Below are positions 44,332 to 53,548 of a stretch of 59,788 bases of DNA, in pieces. Each line of letters opens with the position of its first letter. Position 1 is the stretch's first letter. Source of the DNA: Streptococcus sp. (GTDB taxonomy: Bacteria > Bacillota > Bacilli > Lactobacillales > Streptococcaceae). The stretch spans positions 1-59,788 of the forward strand of contig NZ_JAPJPF010000003.1 in the NCBI RefSeq assembly GCF_030825805.1, given 5' to 3'. The position numbers and the translations under genes are program-made. The notes below the pieces were generated by a model, which ran no database searches, had not been told where the DNA came from, and saw nothing but the letters and a program-made list of their open reading frames with translations.

Positions 44332-47300
44332 ATGGAAGTAATACAATTATTGGCTATGTTTCGTGGAACAATTCCAAAAGATAGAGAGAAAATGGACTTA
44401 TTTCTTCGTTATCAAGCGCAACATTTTGATGAGAAATGGCAGGACTTGGTAGAGAGTTTTTTGACTGAAGAGGGCAAGATAGAAGAGATACCTCATGTCT
44501 ATTCGTTTCATCAAGATATTGTTTCTTTCCTAGATGCCAGTTCTGAAAATAATGACCAAGATTTAGAAAGTTACACAAGAAATTTTGGACAAGCGGGTCT
44601 AGATAAATTATCTCAATTAAGCAATTGGGAGAAAAACTTGGTTCTAGAAGTCGCAACCTATAACCTTTCCACTCGATTTCACATCCAATCTGAAAAAGAA
44701 AAACTAGAACAACTAAGTGAGCTTGTATGTCATCAGAATCAGAATGTCAATTTAGTCAATGTCTATAGGGTTGCGAATAATCTATCTGATCGTATTAGTA
44801 GAGATATAGAGGAATTTCTTCTAATGGTTGATTCCAAAGAAATAACAAAAGAAGTTCTTGAGATTCATTTTGAAGAAAAAGAGGGAGATGTTCTAGCCTA
44901 TTTGGGTTCAGAATTGATGGCTACTTTAGATACCGTTACGGATCTTGTCCATCATGAAGAAAACTACACACAACTCCCACTGACACAAAAGCTGAAAATT
45001 ATTACTCATTTTGATGAAGTAAAGGCTATAAGAGAAAAGTCTAAGCAAGTAGCGGAAGCGGTCTTACCTTTAGATAATATTGACCAGGTAGAAGAAAATG
45101 TGGAAGTTCATTCCCTATCTAAAGTAGATAAAATTGTAGAAGAAGCTTTGAGGGAATATCCAATCGGTTCACAAGTAAGTTATAAAGGACAAGTATTTCA
45201 ATTGGTTTCGATTGAAAATGCACACTTAAATGACTTAGTTCGCCTAGAGCTATTCAATGATTCTAACCAGTTATTTGAAGAGAACCCTATTTTATACTTG
45301 AACAGTTTGAAAGAGATTGAACAAGTATTGTCTCATGTAGAACTTGAAAAAGAAGATTCAGAGATTGAGATTGATTCATCAAGTGAAAGTCAGGAAATAG
45401 ATTTGTTTTCCTATCTGGACGAAGAAAATGAAAAGGATAAGGAAACAAAACCTTTAATTTCAGGCATAGAAGAGACGGATGTCCCCGTTCAAGATTTTGT
45501 TTTTCCAGATGACTTAGAGGACTTTTATCCTAAGACAAATAGAGAAAAAATTGAAACAAATATCGCCGCAATTGAACTTGTTAAAAGATTAGAAAAAGAG
45601 GGACAACAAGCGAATCCAGAAGAACAAGAGCTACTAGCCAAGTATGTCGGCTGGGGTGGTCTTGCCAATGAATTTTTCGATGAACTCAATCCAAAGTATG
45701 AAACAGAACGTTTAACTCTTAAGAGTTTAGTAAGTAAATCAGAATACTCGACCATGAAACAAAGTTCTCTCACAGCCTATTATACAGACCCAATGATTAT
45801 TCGCCAGATTTGGCAAAAGTTACTGGATGATGGTTTTGAGGGAGGAAGGATTCTAGATCCTTCTATGGGGACTGGAAATTTTTTTGCGGCTATGCCTAGA
45901 AGTATACGAGAGAGGTCAGAACTCTATGGAGTTGAATTAGACAGTGTGACAGGTGCAATCGCAAAACAACTCCATCCAAATGTCCATATTGAAGTGCGAG
46001 GATTTGAAGAAGTTCCCTATCAAAATAATAGTTTTGATTTAGTCTTAACGAATGTTCCATTTGGAAATTTTCGCATTGCCGATAAAAACTATGATAAACC
46101 TTATATGATTCATGATTACTTTGTCAAACACTCACTTGATTTAGTAAGAGACGGAGGACAAGTGTCGATTATCTCATCTATTGGGACAATGGATAAGCGG
46201 ACAGATAATGTCTTACAAGAGATTAAAACCAACACTCATTTTTTAGGGGGTGTTCGTTTGCCGGATACGGCTTTTAAAACGATTGCAGGTACTCGAGTGA
46301 CCACAGATCTCCTCTTCTTTCAAAAGGATCAAGCAAAGAATCTTAATGAGGAGGAACTTGTCTTTAGTGGCTCTATTCCCTTTGAGGAGGATAAGCGTGT
46401 CTGGATCAATCCTTATTTTGATGGGAAATACAATATACAAGTTTTGGGTGAATATGAAGTACGCAATTTTAATGGAGGAACCCTCAATGTAAAGGGGGTA
46501 TCAGAAACACTATCTACTGATATAATGAAAGCATTCGAGAATGTGGAAGCACCTAAACAAATTGACAATTCTTTGAAAGCACCTGTTTTTATCCAAGAAG
46601 AAGTGGATAATTCGATCCCAAGTCGTATACGTGAGGACTTAGCGCTCTATTCTTTTGGATATGAGGGAAATCAAATTTATTACCGAGATACGCATGGCAT
46701 TCGGAAAAGTTCAAAAGTAGACGAAATTAGTTATTATGTAGATGAGAAGGGAGATTTTAAAGCTTGGGACAGTTCTTTGTCTGAACATAAAATAGACCGA
46801 TTCGTGCAACTTCATTTGACAGATGAGGAAGCACTAGATGTTTACAAGTCAGAAGAAGCGAGTAAAAGAGGGAAATATAAGGGACTGTTCAAAAAAACTG
46901 TCTTTTATGAAAGTCCCTTATCGGATAAGGATATTAGTCGCATTAAGGGCATGGTTGATTTGAGAGAGACCTATCAATCCTTAATTGAAATTCAACGTCA
47001 TCAAGATTATAGTCGGACAGAATTTCAGGTGTTACTTAGTAAACTCAATCATAACTATGACCGCTTTGTAAGTCAATTTGGATACTTGAATGCCTCAGTC
47101 AATCGGAACTTATTTGATAGTGACGATAAGTATTCTTTACTAGCAAGTTTAGAAGATGAATACATTGATTCTAAAGATCAGAAAGTAAAATATAAAAAAT
47201 CTTTAGCTTTTGAGAAAGCATTAGTTAGGCCAGAGAGAGTGATTACAAGAGTATCAACGGCTTTAGATGCCTTAAACTCCAGTTTATCGGATGGTAGAGG

Positions 47301-50300
47301 GGTTGATTTAGACTATATGGTATCAATTTATCCTGAACATAGCCAAGCTGCTATTTTGGATGAGTTAGGAGACCAGGTTTTAATGGATCCAGAAAGCTAT
47401 TTAAGAGGGGAAAGAAAATATCTTTCTAAGAACCAGTTTTTATCAGGAGACATTCTCAACAAGATAGAAGTAGTTCAACTGTTAGTAGAGGAAAACAACC
47501 AAGAATATGATTGGAGCCATGCTTTAGATTTGTTAGAATCTGTTCGCCCTCCACGGATTCATCTGGCAGATATTGAGTTTAAAATAGGATCACGTTGGAT
47601 TCCTCAATCCGTTTATGGTAAATTTGCCTTTGAATGTTTTACCAATCGTGAATTTGAATTGTCTTCGCCTGATGTTGAACAAGTCATTGAAGTGAATCCT
47701 GTCGATGGCCAGGTTCATTTAAGGACATCATTTGCTTATCGCTATCCAAGTGCCAAGGATAGTAGTCTTGGAGTCAGTGGGTCACGTTATGATACAGGAA
47801 GAAAGATTTTTGAGAATTTACTTAATTCGAACCAACCGACGATTACTATGACTGTTACGGAAGGAGAAAAGAAAAAGACCATCACAGATTTGGAAAAAAC
47901 CTCTGTTCTAAGAGCAAAAGAACAGCATTTACAAGAGCTATTTCAAGAATTTGTCTCACGGTATCCAGAAGTCCAACAGGTCATTGAGGAAAGCTATAAT
48001 CGTCTTTATAATCGAACGGTTAGTCGAGAGTATGACGGTAGCCATCTAGTCATTGATGGCTTGGCACAAAACATCAGTCTTCGCCCTCACCAAGAGAATG
48101 CCATTCAAAGAATTGTAGAAGAAAAAAGAGCCTTATTAGCTCATGAGGTAGGTTCAGGAAAGACCTTGACCATGCTTGGTGCTGGGTTTAAATTAAAGGA
48201 GTTGGGGATGGTTCATAAGCCCTTGTATGTGGTGCCCTCTAGTTTGTCTGCTCAGTTTGGCCAAGAAATCATGAAATTTTTCCCTACTAAAAAGGTCTTT
48301 GTGACCACTAAGAAAGATTTTGTGAAGGCGAGAAGAAAACAATTTGTGTCACGTATTATTACAGGAGATTATGATGCCATTGTCATTGGGGATTCTCAAT
48401 TTGAAAAAATCCCTGTCAGTAAGGAAAGACAGATGAATTATATAGAGGATAAACTCAATGAACTACGAGAAATTAAAACAAATTCTGAAAATAAGTATAC
48501 CGTTAAAGAAGCAGAACAATCAATAAGTGGTCTAGAGAAACAATTGGAAGAACTCCAACGCTTTAATCGTGATAGTTTTATTGATTTTGAAAACTTAGGA
48601 ATTGATTTTCTCTTTGTGGATGAAGCACATCACTTTAAAAATATTCGTCCAATTACTGGACTTGGAAATGTAGCAGGGATTACCAATACAACGTCTAAGA
48701 AGAATGTGGATATGGAAATGAAGGTTCGACAGATTCAGGAAGAGCATGATTTTAAAAATATTGTCTTTGCGACAGGAACACCCGTTTCTAATTCTATTAG
48801 TGAGCTCTACACTATGATGAACTATATTCAACCAGATATCTTAAAACGCTATCAAGTTGATTATTTTGACTCTTGGGTAGGTGCTTTTGGAGAAATTCAA
48901 AACTCTATGGAATTAGCTCCTACAGGGGATAAGTACCAACCTAAGAAACGATTTAAAAAATTTGTCAATCTACCTGAGTTGATGAAAATCTACAAAGAAA
49001 CAGCCGACATTCAAACACAAGATATGTTGGACTTACCTGTTCCAGAAGCTCATATTATCCCTATTGAGAGTGAGTTAACCGAAAACCAGAAACTCTATCT
49101 AGAAGAATTGGTTATGCGTTCAGATGCAGTCAAATGTGGAACAGTTGATCCTAGCCAGGATAACATGTTAAAGATAACGGGTGAGGCACGGAAACTAGCT
49201 ATTGATATGCGTTTGTTGGACTCTAGCTATAGTCTAGCAGACAATCATAAACTGCTTCAGGTAGTGGATAATGTTGAGAGAATTTACCGTGAAGGAATGG
49301 GAAATAAGGCTACTCAGATGATTTTTTCAGATATTGGCACACCTAAGAAAAAGGATAATGGCTTTGATGTCTATTCTGAAATAAAGGCTTTATTAGTTGA
49401 TAGAGGAATCCCTAGTAAGGAAATTGCCTTTGTACATGATGCCAATAGTGATGAAAAGAAGAATAGTTTATCTCGAAAGGTTAATGCAGGAGAAGTGCGG
49501 ATTCTCCTTGCCTCAACTGAAAAAGGAGGAACAGGTTTAAATGTTCAGAGTAAGATGAAAGCAGTTCATCACCTGGATGTACCGTGGAGACCAAGTGACA
49601 TTCAGCAACGCAATGGACGGATTATCCGACAGGGAAATGAAAACAAGGAAGTGGATATTTACCACTATATTACCAAAGGTTCGTTTGATAATTATCTTTG
49701 GGCAACTCAGGAGAACAAACTTCGTTATATTAAGCAGATTATGACTTCTAAGGAGCCGATTCGTGCTGCAGAAGATATCGATGAGCAGACTATGACGGCT
49801 TCTGATTTTAAGGCGCTAGCAACAGGTAATCCTTATCTAAAATATAAGATGGAACTAGAGAATGATCTAACTCTATTAGAAAATCAAAGACGCGCCTTTC
49901 AACGCAGCAAGGACCACTATCGTCATACAATCTCTTACTGTGAAGAAAATATGCCTATTCTTGAGAAACGATTAAGCAAGTATGAAGGCGACATTCAACA
50001 GTCTGAAATGTCTAAAGACCAGACATTTTCTATGACGGTAGGTAAGCAAGCTTTTGATCAACGATCTGAAGCAGGTGAATCCTTACACCGTCTTATCCGT
50101 CATAATCAAGCTGACAGTAAAGAGTTTCGTACCCTAGCAAGCTATCGAGGATTTGACATTAAAATGCTTAGTCTTCCAACAAATCAACCTCTTCCTGAAA
50201 CCTTCTCCGTTAAGCTTGTAGGAGAAAATCAGTATTCTGTCAGTTTAGATTTGTATTCTCCTTTGGGAACGATTCAAAGGCTTCAGCATACGATTGATCA

Positions 50301-50550
50301 CATTAAAGAGGACCAGGTAAAAACTCAGAACTTATTAGATGAATTAAAGGATAAATGGACTACTGCTAAGGTAGAAATTGAGAAAAATTTTCCAAAGGAA
50401 GATGATTATCAAATTAAAAAGGCCGAATACGATGTACTCGCGCCATTGATTGAAACAGAAACGGATCTAGATATTATTGATCAAGCCTTAAGACAATTCC
50501 ACGAAAAAGGAAAAGAAAAGCAGGAACAACTTTCTTTTGAATTAGATTAA
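44332..50550 (+). CDS. Giant N6-adenine methyltransferase-SNF2 helicase fusion, 2072 aa
   Basis: Start at 44332, where AAAGGAG sits 5 nt upstream; an ATG at 44317 precedes that site. Parts in order: about 1-400 acidic helical region of unknown role; about 410-640 class I methyltransferase with AdoMet motif DPSMGTGNFFAA near 511 and the catalytic motif as NVPF near 573 (NPPY-like); about 640-1230 an undefined region; about 1245-1850 superfamily 2 helicase core: AHEVGSGKTLTML near 1271, VDEAHHFKN near 1428, ATGTPVSNS near 1480, GGTGLNVQ and QQRNGRIIRQG near 1758; then a C-terminal coiled coil. Related proteins are hallmark genes of rplL-type ICEs and many large plasmids. A role in DNA modification or anti-restriction during transfer is likely but not shown. 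Confidence 0.88.
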   Translation: MEVIQLLAMFRGTIPKDREKMDLFLRYQAQHFDEKWQDLVESFLTEEGKIEEIPHVYSFHQDIVSFLDASSENNDQDLESYTRNFGQAGLDKLSQLSNWEKNLVLEVATYNLSTRFHIQSEKEKLEQLSELVCHQNQNVNLVNVYRVANNLSDRISRDIEEFLLMVDSKEITKEVLEIHFEEKEGDVLAYLGSELMATLDTVTDLVHHEENYTQLPLTQKLKIITHFDEVKAIREKSKQVAEAVLPLDNIDQVEENVEVHSLSKVDKIVEEALREYPIGSQVSYKGQVFQLVSIENAHLNDLVRLELFNDSNQLFEENPILYLNSLKEIEQVLSHVELEKEDSEIEIDSSSESQEIDLFSYLDEENEKDKETKPLISGIEETDVPVQDFVFPDDLEDFYPKTNREKIETNIAAIELVKRLEKEGQQANPEEQELLAKYVGWGGLANEFFDELNPKYETERLTLKSLVSKSEYSTMKQSSLTAYYTDPMIIRQIWQKLLDDGFEGGRILDPSMGTGNFFAAMPRSIRERSELYGVELDSVTGAIAKQLHPNVHIEVRGFEEVPYQNNSFDLVLTNVPFGNFRIADKNYDKPYMIHDYFVKHSLDLVRDGGQVSIISSIGTMDKRTDNVLQEIKTNTHFLGGVRLPDTAFKTIAGTRVTTDLLFFQKDQAKNLNEEELVFSGSIPFEEDKRVWINPYFDGKYNIQVLGEYEVRNFNGGTLNVKGVSETLSTDIMKAFENVEAPKQIDNSLKAPVFIQEEVDNSIPSRIREDLALYSFGYEGNQIYYRDTHGIRKSSKVDEISYYVDEKGDFKAWDSSLSEHKIDRFVQLHLTDEEALDVYKSEEASKRGKYKGLFKKTVFYESPLSDKDISRIKGMVDLRETYQSLIEIQRHQDYSRTEFQVLLSKLNHNYDRFVSQFGYLNASVNRNLFDSDDKYSLLASLEDEYIDSKDQKVKYKKSLAFEKALVRPERVITRVSTALDALNSSLSDGRGVDLDYMVSIYPEHSQAAILDELGDQVLMDPESYLRGERKYLSKNQFLSGDILNKIEVVQLLVEENNQEYDWSHALDLLESVRPPRIHLADIEFKIGSRWIPQSVYGKFAFECFTNREFELSSPDVEQVIEVNPVDGQVHLRTSFAYRYPSAKDSSLGVSGSRYDTGRKIFENLLNSNQPTITMTVTEGEKKKTITDLEKTSVLRAKEQHLQELFQEFVSRYPEVQQVIEESYNRLYNRTVSREYDGSHLVIDGLAQNISLRPHQENAIQRIVEEKRALLAHEVGSGKTLTMLGAGFKLKELGMVHKPLYVVPSSLSAQFGQEIMKFFPTKKVFVTTKKDFVKARRKQFVSRIITGDYDAIVIGDSQFEKIPVSKERQMNYIEDKLNELREIKTNSENKYTVKEAEQSISGLEKQLEELQRFNRDSFIDFENLGIDFLFVDEAHHFKNIRPITGLGNVAGITNTTSKKNVDMEMKVRQIQEEHDFKNIVFATGTPVSNSISELYTMMNYIQPDILKRYQVDYFDSWVGAFGEIQNSMELAPTGDKYQPKKRFKKFVNLPELMKIYKETADIQTQDMLDLPVPEAHIIPIESELTENQKLYLEELVMRSDAVKCGTVDPSQDNMLKITGEARKLAIDMRLLDSSYSLADNHKLLQVVDNVERIYREGMGNKATQMIFSDIGTPKKKDNGFDVYSEIKALLVDRGIPSKEIAFVHDANSDEKKNSLSRKVNAGEVRILLASTEKGGTGLNVQSKMKAVHHLDVPWRPSDIQQRNGRIIRQGNENKEVDIYHYITKGSFDNYLWATQENKLRYIKQIMTSKEPIRAAEDIDEQTMTASDFKALATGNPYLKYKMELENDLTLLENQRRAFQRSKDHYRHTISYCEENMPILEKRLSKYEGDIQQSEMSKDQTFSMTVGKQAFDQRSEAGESLHRLIRHNQADSKEFRTLASYRGFDIKMLSLPTNQPLPETFSVKLVGENQYSVSLDLYSPLGTIQRLQHTIDHIKEDQVKTQNLLDELKDKWTTAKVEIEKNFPKEDDYQIKKAEYDVLAPLIETETDLDIIDQALRQFHEKGKEKQEQLSFELD

Positions 50551-50624
50551 AAAATAGATACAAATAGCGGACAAGAAAAGAAAAGCGCGGTAGAATATAG
50601 ACAGAAAGAAACGAGGTAACGATT

Positions 50625-50909
50625 ATGATGGAAGATACCTATTATCAATTAGAAGAGGCCTTGGTACAGGGATTTCAAACCCCTGAAGAGTATCAAGCTT
50701 ATAAGGAAATAAAGGAACATTATGAGGAAGTGACGGGGGATTACAGCTTTTCTATACGGGAACTCACTAGTCAATTGGAAATCGCTCTTCAGAATCATCG
50801 AGGCGTGGACTTTGAAGATTATGAGAAAGAGGAGTATTTGGACTTAGTTCAAAAATTAGAAGAGTTTGATTCCTCTCTTGTCACCCATTATCGTCAATTG
50901 ATTGACTAG
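50625..50909 (+). CDS. Small acidic ICE protein, 94 aa, unknown
   Basis: Soluble, strongly acidic, helical (YYQLEEALVQGFQTPEEYQA...). Two tandem ATGs at the start, behind an ACGAGG ribosome-binding site. No domain recognised. It follows the helicase gene by 74 nt and precedes a small membrane protein gene, so it is part of that operon. Confidence 0.6.
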   Translation: MMEDTYYQLEEALVQGFQTPEEYQAYKEIKEHYEEVTGDYSFSIRELTSQLEIALQNHRGVDFEDYEKEEYLDLVQKLEEFDSSLVTHYRQLID

Positions 50910-50922
50910 AAAGGAGAAAGTC

Positions 50923-51210
50923 ATGAATGATTTACTCCTTGTCCCAGTAATTTTTTTAGCAGTAGGAGGAATTCTCATTCTTTTATGGAGACTCTTTCTA
51001 ATTGCCAGTGGACTTTTCCTGATTGGTTTTGTTAGTTTTCTTATTTTCGTGGAGGTCTATGGAATTTATCTGTTCTTTACTGAGACTGAACTTTACACGG
51101 CAGATTTAGCTCAAAATGGATTATTTGGTTTTACGACTTTCTTTATCATCTTTAATTTAGTTTTACTTGCTTTAGCATGCTGGACAGGATATAAGTGGAA
51201 GATAAGATGA
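50923..51210 (+). CDS. Small membrane protein, 95 aa
   Basis: ATG at 50923 behind AAAGGAGAAAG; the longer frame from 50902 starts within the preceding gene. Three or four hydrophobic segments (LLLVPVIFLAVGGILILLW, LIGFVSFLIFVEVYGIYLFF, FIIFNLVLLALACWTGY). No motif that identifies a function. It is the last gene before the divergent cassette 2. Confidence 0.6.
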   Translation: MNDLLLVPVIFLAVGGILILLWRLFLIASGLFLIGFVSFLIFVEVYGIYLFFTETELYTADLAQNGLFGFTTFFIIFNLVLLALACWTGYKWKIR

Positions 51211-51250
51211 AAAAAATGGAGAAAACTCTGAGGGTTCTTCTCCATTTTTT
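51211..51250. terminator. Bidirectional terminator between convergent operons
   Basis: Perfect 13-bp arms AAAAAATGGAGAA and TTCTCCATTTTTT (51211-51223, 51238-51250), with A run and T run giving function on both strands. It separates the rightward helicase operon from the leftward kinase gene. Confidence 0.9.
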
Positions 51251-51252
51251 GC

Positions 51253-52623
51253 CTAATTGGTAATGTTGAAAATCGGAAGTGAAATGATACTTTCAAAGAA
51301 TTCATTTTGGACACTAGCAAATGAAATAGAGCCCTGATGCAAATCAACAATTTGTTTTGAAATTTTTAGCCCAATTCCAGTCGTTCTAATTTTAGAAATA
51401 TCAATGTTTTTAAAAGATAATTCATTAAGTTCAACAATTTTTTCTGGTGAAGCTCCCTGTCCATTATCTTTGACTTCCACAATTACATTTGCATCTTTTT
51501 TGAATAAGTGGATTCTTATTGTGCAACCCTTTTCGTTATGTAAAACAGAGTTGTAGATGATATTATGGATAACTCTTGTGATTAAAAACGGCTCAATCAT
51601 GATAGATTGATTAACAAGTGAATAATCATAATCAAATTCAAATTCAAATTCATTCCAAATTTCTTGATTTAAAATATGGATGAGAATGTCTTTGAAGAAG
51701 GGGATAATTTTTGTTTCAGTCTGATTTAATTGAAGATGACCGGATGAAAGGCGAGCTACTATATTTAAGTCATTTAAAATATTTTGGATGTAATAGGATT
51801 CCGTCAATATTGGGCGAATATGTTTTTTAGACTGTGTATCTAGTTCAGAATCATTTAACAAGGATGCGTTAGAAACGATGACAGAAAGAGGTGTTTTGAT
51901 ATCGTGTGCAATACCTGAAATCCATTGCTCTTTAAAGACTTCATTCTCTTTGAGTAGAGTATCGGTTTGATTTATTGCAGTTGTAAGATATTCTAGTTCT
52001 GATATAGAATTTATTGGATTTTTTAAACCATATGGGAGATTCTGAATAGCAGTTACAAGAGGCACAATTTTACGATTGATATGCGTCACGCCATAGTAGT
52101 AAAGAAAAGCGAAATAAAGGCAGTTGAAAAGCAATACTCCAAATGCTATTAGTGGAAACAGGCGGAGACTATCTATATCTAAGTAATTAAAACTATAACG
52201 AGCAATTTTATCTTTTGGAAAACCAACAACAATGATGTATCCACCTTTTATCTGACTAAAAACAGGATAATCTGAAAGATAATAGCGAGAAAACTGTAAA
52301 ATGTCCCCGTAGTCAAATTGCGAAGGAACTTCTGTAGGTTTATACTGTTCGTACACTTGTTTTCCAGTCTGCTTATCCAATACCATGAGCCATAACTTTT
52401 GTTCTTTTAGACTAGAAATATCATTTTCAGGTATGTGGACGTTATTATTTGTAATGGTAATGTGTTCAGAAATTATTTTCACAGTCTCAGTAGCAGTTTG
52501 CTTTTTACTAATGTAGAAAACAAAACTGGCAATTAGAATAATATTGGTAATAAAGATAATGATGGAAGAAAAGATAAATTTCTTTAGTGAATACCTTAAA
52601 ATTTTGGTTTGATTCATAATCAT
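51253..52623 (-). CDS. Sensor histidine kinase (system 2)
   Basis: 456-aa kinase on the minus strand. Membrane segments at about 16-37 and 155-177 enclose an extracytoplasmic sensor domain of about 115 residues, unlike the very short loop of system 1. HisKA box SGIAHDIKTPLSVIVSN with phospho-acceptor His240; N box VIHNIIYNSVLHNE; G boxes VKDNGQG and TTGIGLKIS. The start overlaps the regulator stop (ATGA); a second ATG six bases further in is possible. The type fits lantibiotic-responsive kinases such as NisK/SpaK-like or CprK-like proteins. Confidence 0.9.
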   Translation of the reverse strand: MIMNQTKILRYSLKKFIFSSIIIFITNIILIASFVFYISKKQTATETVKIISEHITITNNNVHIPENDISSLKEQKLWLMVLDKQTGKQVYEQYKPTEVPSQFDYGDILQFSRYYLSDYPVFSQIKGGYIIVVGFPKDKIARYSFNYLDIDSLRLFPLIAFGVLLFNCLYFAFLYYYGVTHINRKIVPLVTAIQNLPYGLKNPINSISELEYLTTAINQTDTLLKENEVFKEQWISGIAHDIKTPLSVIVSNASLLNDSELDTQSKKHIRPILTESYYIQNILNDLNIVARLSSGHLQLNQTETKIIPFFKDILIHILNQEIWNEFEFEFDYDYSLVNQSIMIEPFLITRVIHNIIYNSVLHNEKGCTIRIHLFKKDANVIVEVKDNGQGASPEKIVELNELSFKNIDISKIRTTGIGLKISKQIVDLHQGSISFASVQNEFFESIISLPIFNITN

Positions 52624-53318
52624 GATAACAATTTATACCCTAGCCCTTTAGCTGTCTTTAAATATTGAGGTTTTGAAGGATTTTCTTCTATTTTTTCTCG
52701 AATTTTCCGAATATGTACAGTCAAAGAGTTTTCATAACCAAAGCTATCCACTCCCCAAATCGTATCACAGAGAGATTCGGTTGAAACGATGTAATTTTTA
52801 TTATCGTAAAGTTTTTTCAAAATCTGAATTTCAATTGGCGTAATAGAAATTTCTGCTCCATTTTTTTGTACTGTTGCATTCCGAAAACTCACCAAAGTCT
52901 GTCCAATCTGTATTGCTTCCTGTTCTGATTTATAGCTTCTCCGGAGCAGAGCCATAATACGATAGATAAGATTTTTTGGAATGAAGGGTTTCATGACATA
53001 ATCATCACCACCAGCATTGAAACCAGCTACCTCATCTTCGGGATTATTTTTGGCAGTCAGGAAGAGGATAGGTGTATCGCCTTTTTTTCGGATATGTTTT
53101 GCTAATGTGTAGCCATCACCATCGGGGAGCATAATGTCCAAAAGGAAAAGGTCGAACTGATCTTTTTCAATCATGTCCAAACTAGATTCTATATCATAGG
53201 CTGATGTTAGATTGGAAAATCCGTGGGCAGTGAGAATATCTCTTATGGAAGAGTTTAAAATTTTATCATCATCAATGATAAGGATGTGCTTATTCAGGAG
53301 CTGTTGTTCGAAATTCAT
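52620..53318 (-). CDS. OmpR-family response regulator (system 2)
   Basis: 232-aa regulator on the minus strand. Receiver: DDD at 16-18, phospho-acceptor Asp61 in LLDIMLPDGDG, Thr in LFLTAKN, Lys in YVMKPF. C-terminal winged helix with ITPIEIQILKKLYDNK and SLTVHIRKIREKI and the usual TAKGLGYKL end. Transcribed divergently from the ABC genes at 53541; the shared 220-bp gap holds a 22-bp-spaced direct repeat that is the likely operator. Confidence 0.92.
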   Translation of the reverse strand: MNFEQQLLNKHILIIDDDKILNSSIRDILTAHGFSNLTSAYDIESSLDMIEKDQFDLFLLDIMLPDGDGYTLAKHIRKKGDTPILFLTAKNNPEDEVAGFNAGGDDYVMKPFIPKNLIYRIMALLRRSYKSEQEAIQIGQTLVSFRNATVQKNGAEISITPIEIQILKKLYDNKNYIVSTESLCDTIWGVDSFGYENSLTVHIRKIREKIEENPSKPQYLKTAKGLGYKLLS

Positions 53319-53382
53319 AATCTTACCTCGCTTATCTATATTATACCATTTAAAAGAGTGAAAAAAGCAAGATACTTTAATC

Positions 53383-53436
53383 TTAATGTAAAATTAAGGT
53401 TAGCTTAGTTTAAAATTAATCTAGCATGTCTATAAT
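53383..53436 (+). promoter_or_regulatory. Promoter of ABC cassette 2 with response-regulator direct repeat
   Basis: TTAATGTAAAATTAA (53383-53397) and TTAGTTTAAAATTAA (53405-53419) are direct repeats 22 bp apart, two helical turns. TATAAT follows at 53431-53436, 11 bp after the second copy; there is no -35 consensus. This is the classic layout for activation by an OmpR-type regulator. Confidence 0.7.
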
Positions 53437-53497
53437 AAAGACATAACCTATATAGAGATACTTCTCAAATAAATTTTAATCAGTGAGGTATTTCCAA

Positions 53498-53548
53498 ATG
53501 GCTAAACAACAAATGAATCTCGTTGAGGAGGAAGTTCATAATGATTAG
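53498..53548 (+). CDS. Possible 16-aa leader ORF before ABC cassette 2
   Basis: ATG at 53498 preceded by GTGAGG (53482-53487, a rather long spacer), encoding MAKQQMNLVEEEVHND, ending just inside the ABC ATPase gene start. It could be a translational leader, or a remnant of a peptide precursor, as its composition resembles the start of a lantibiotic leader. Evidence is weak. Confidence 0.25.
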   Translation: MAKQQMNLVEEEVHND

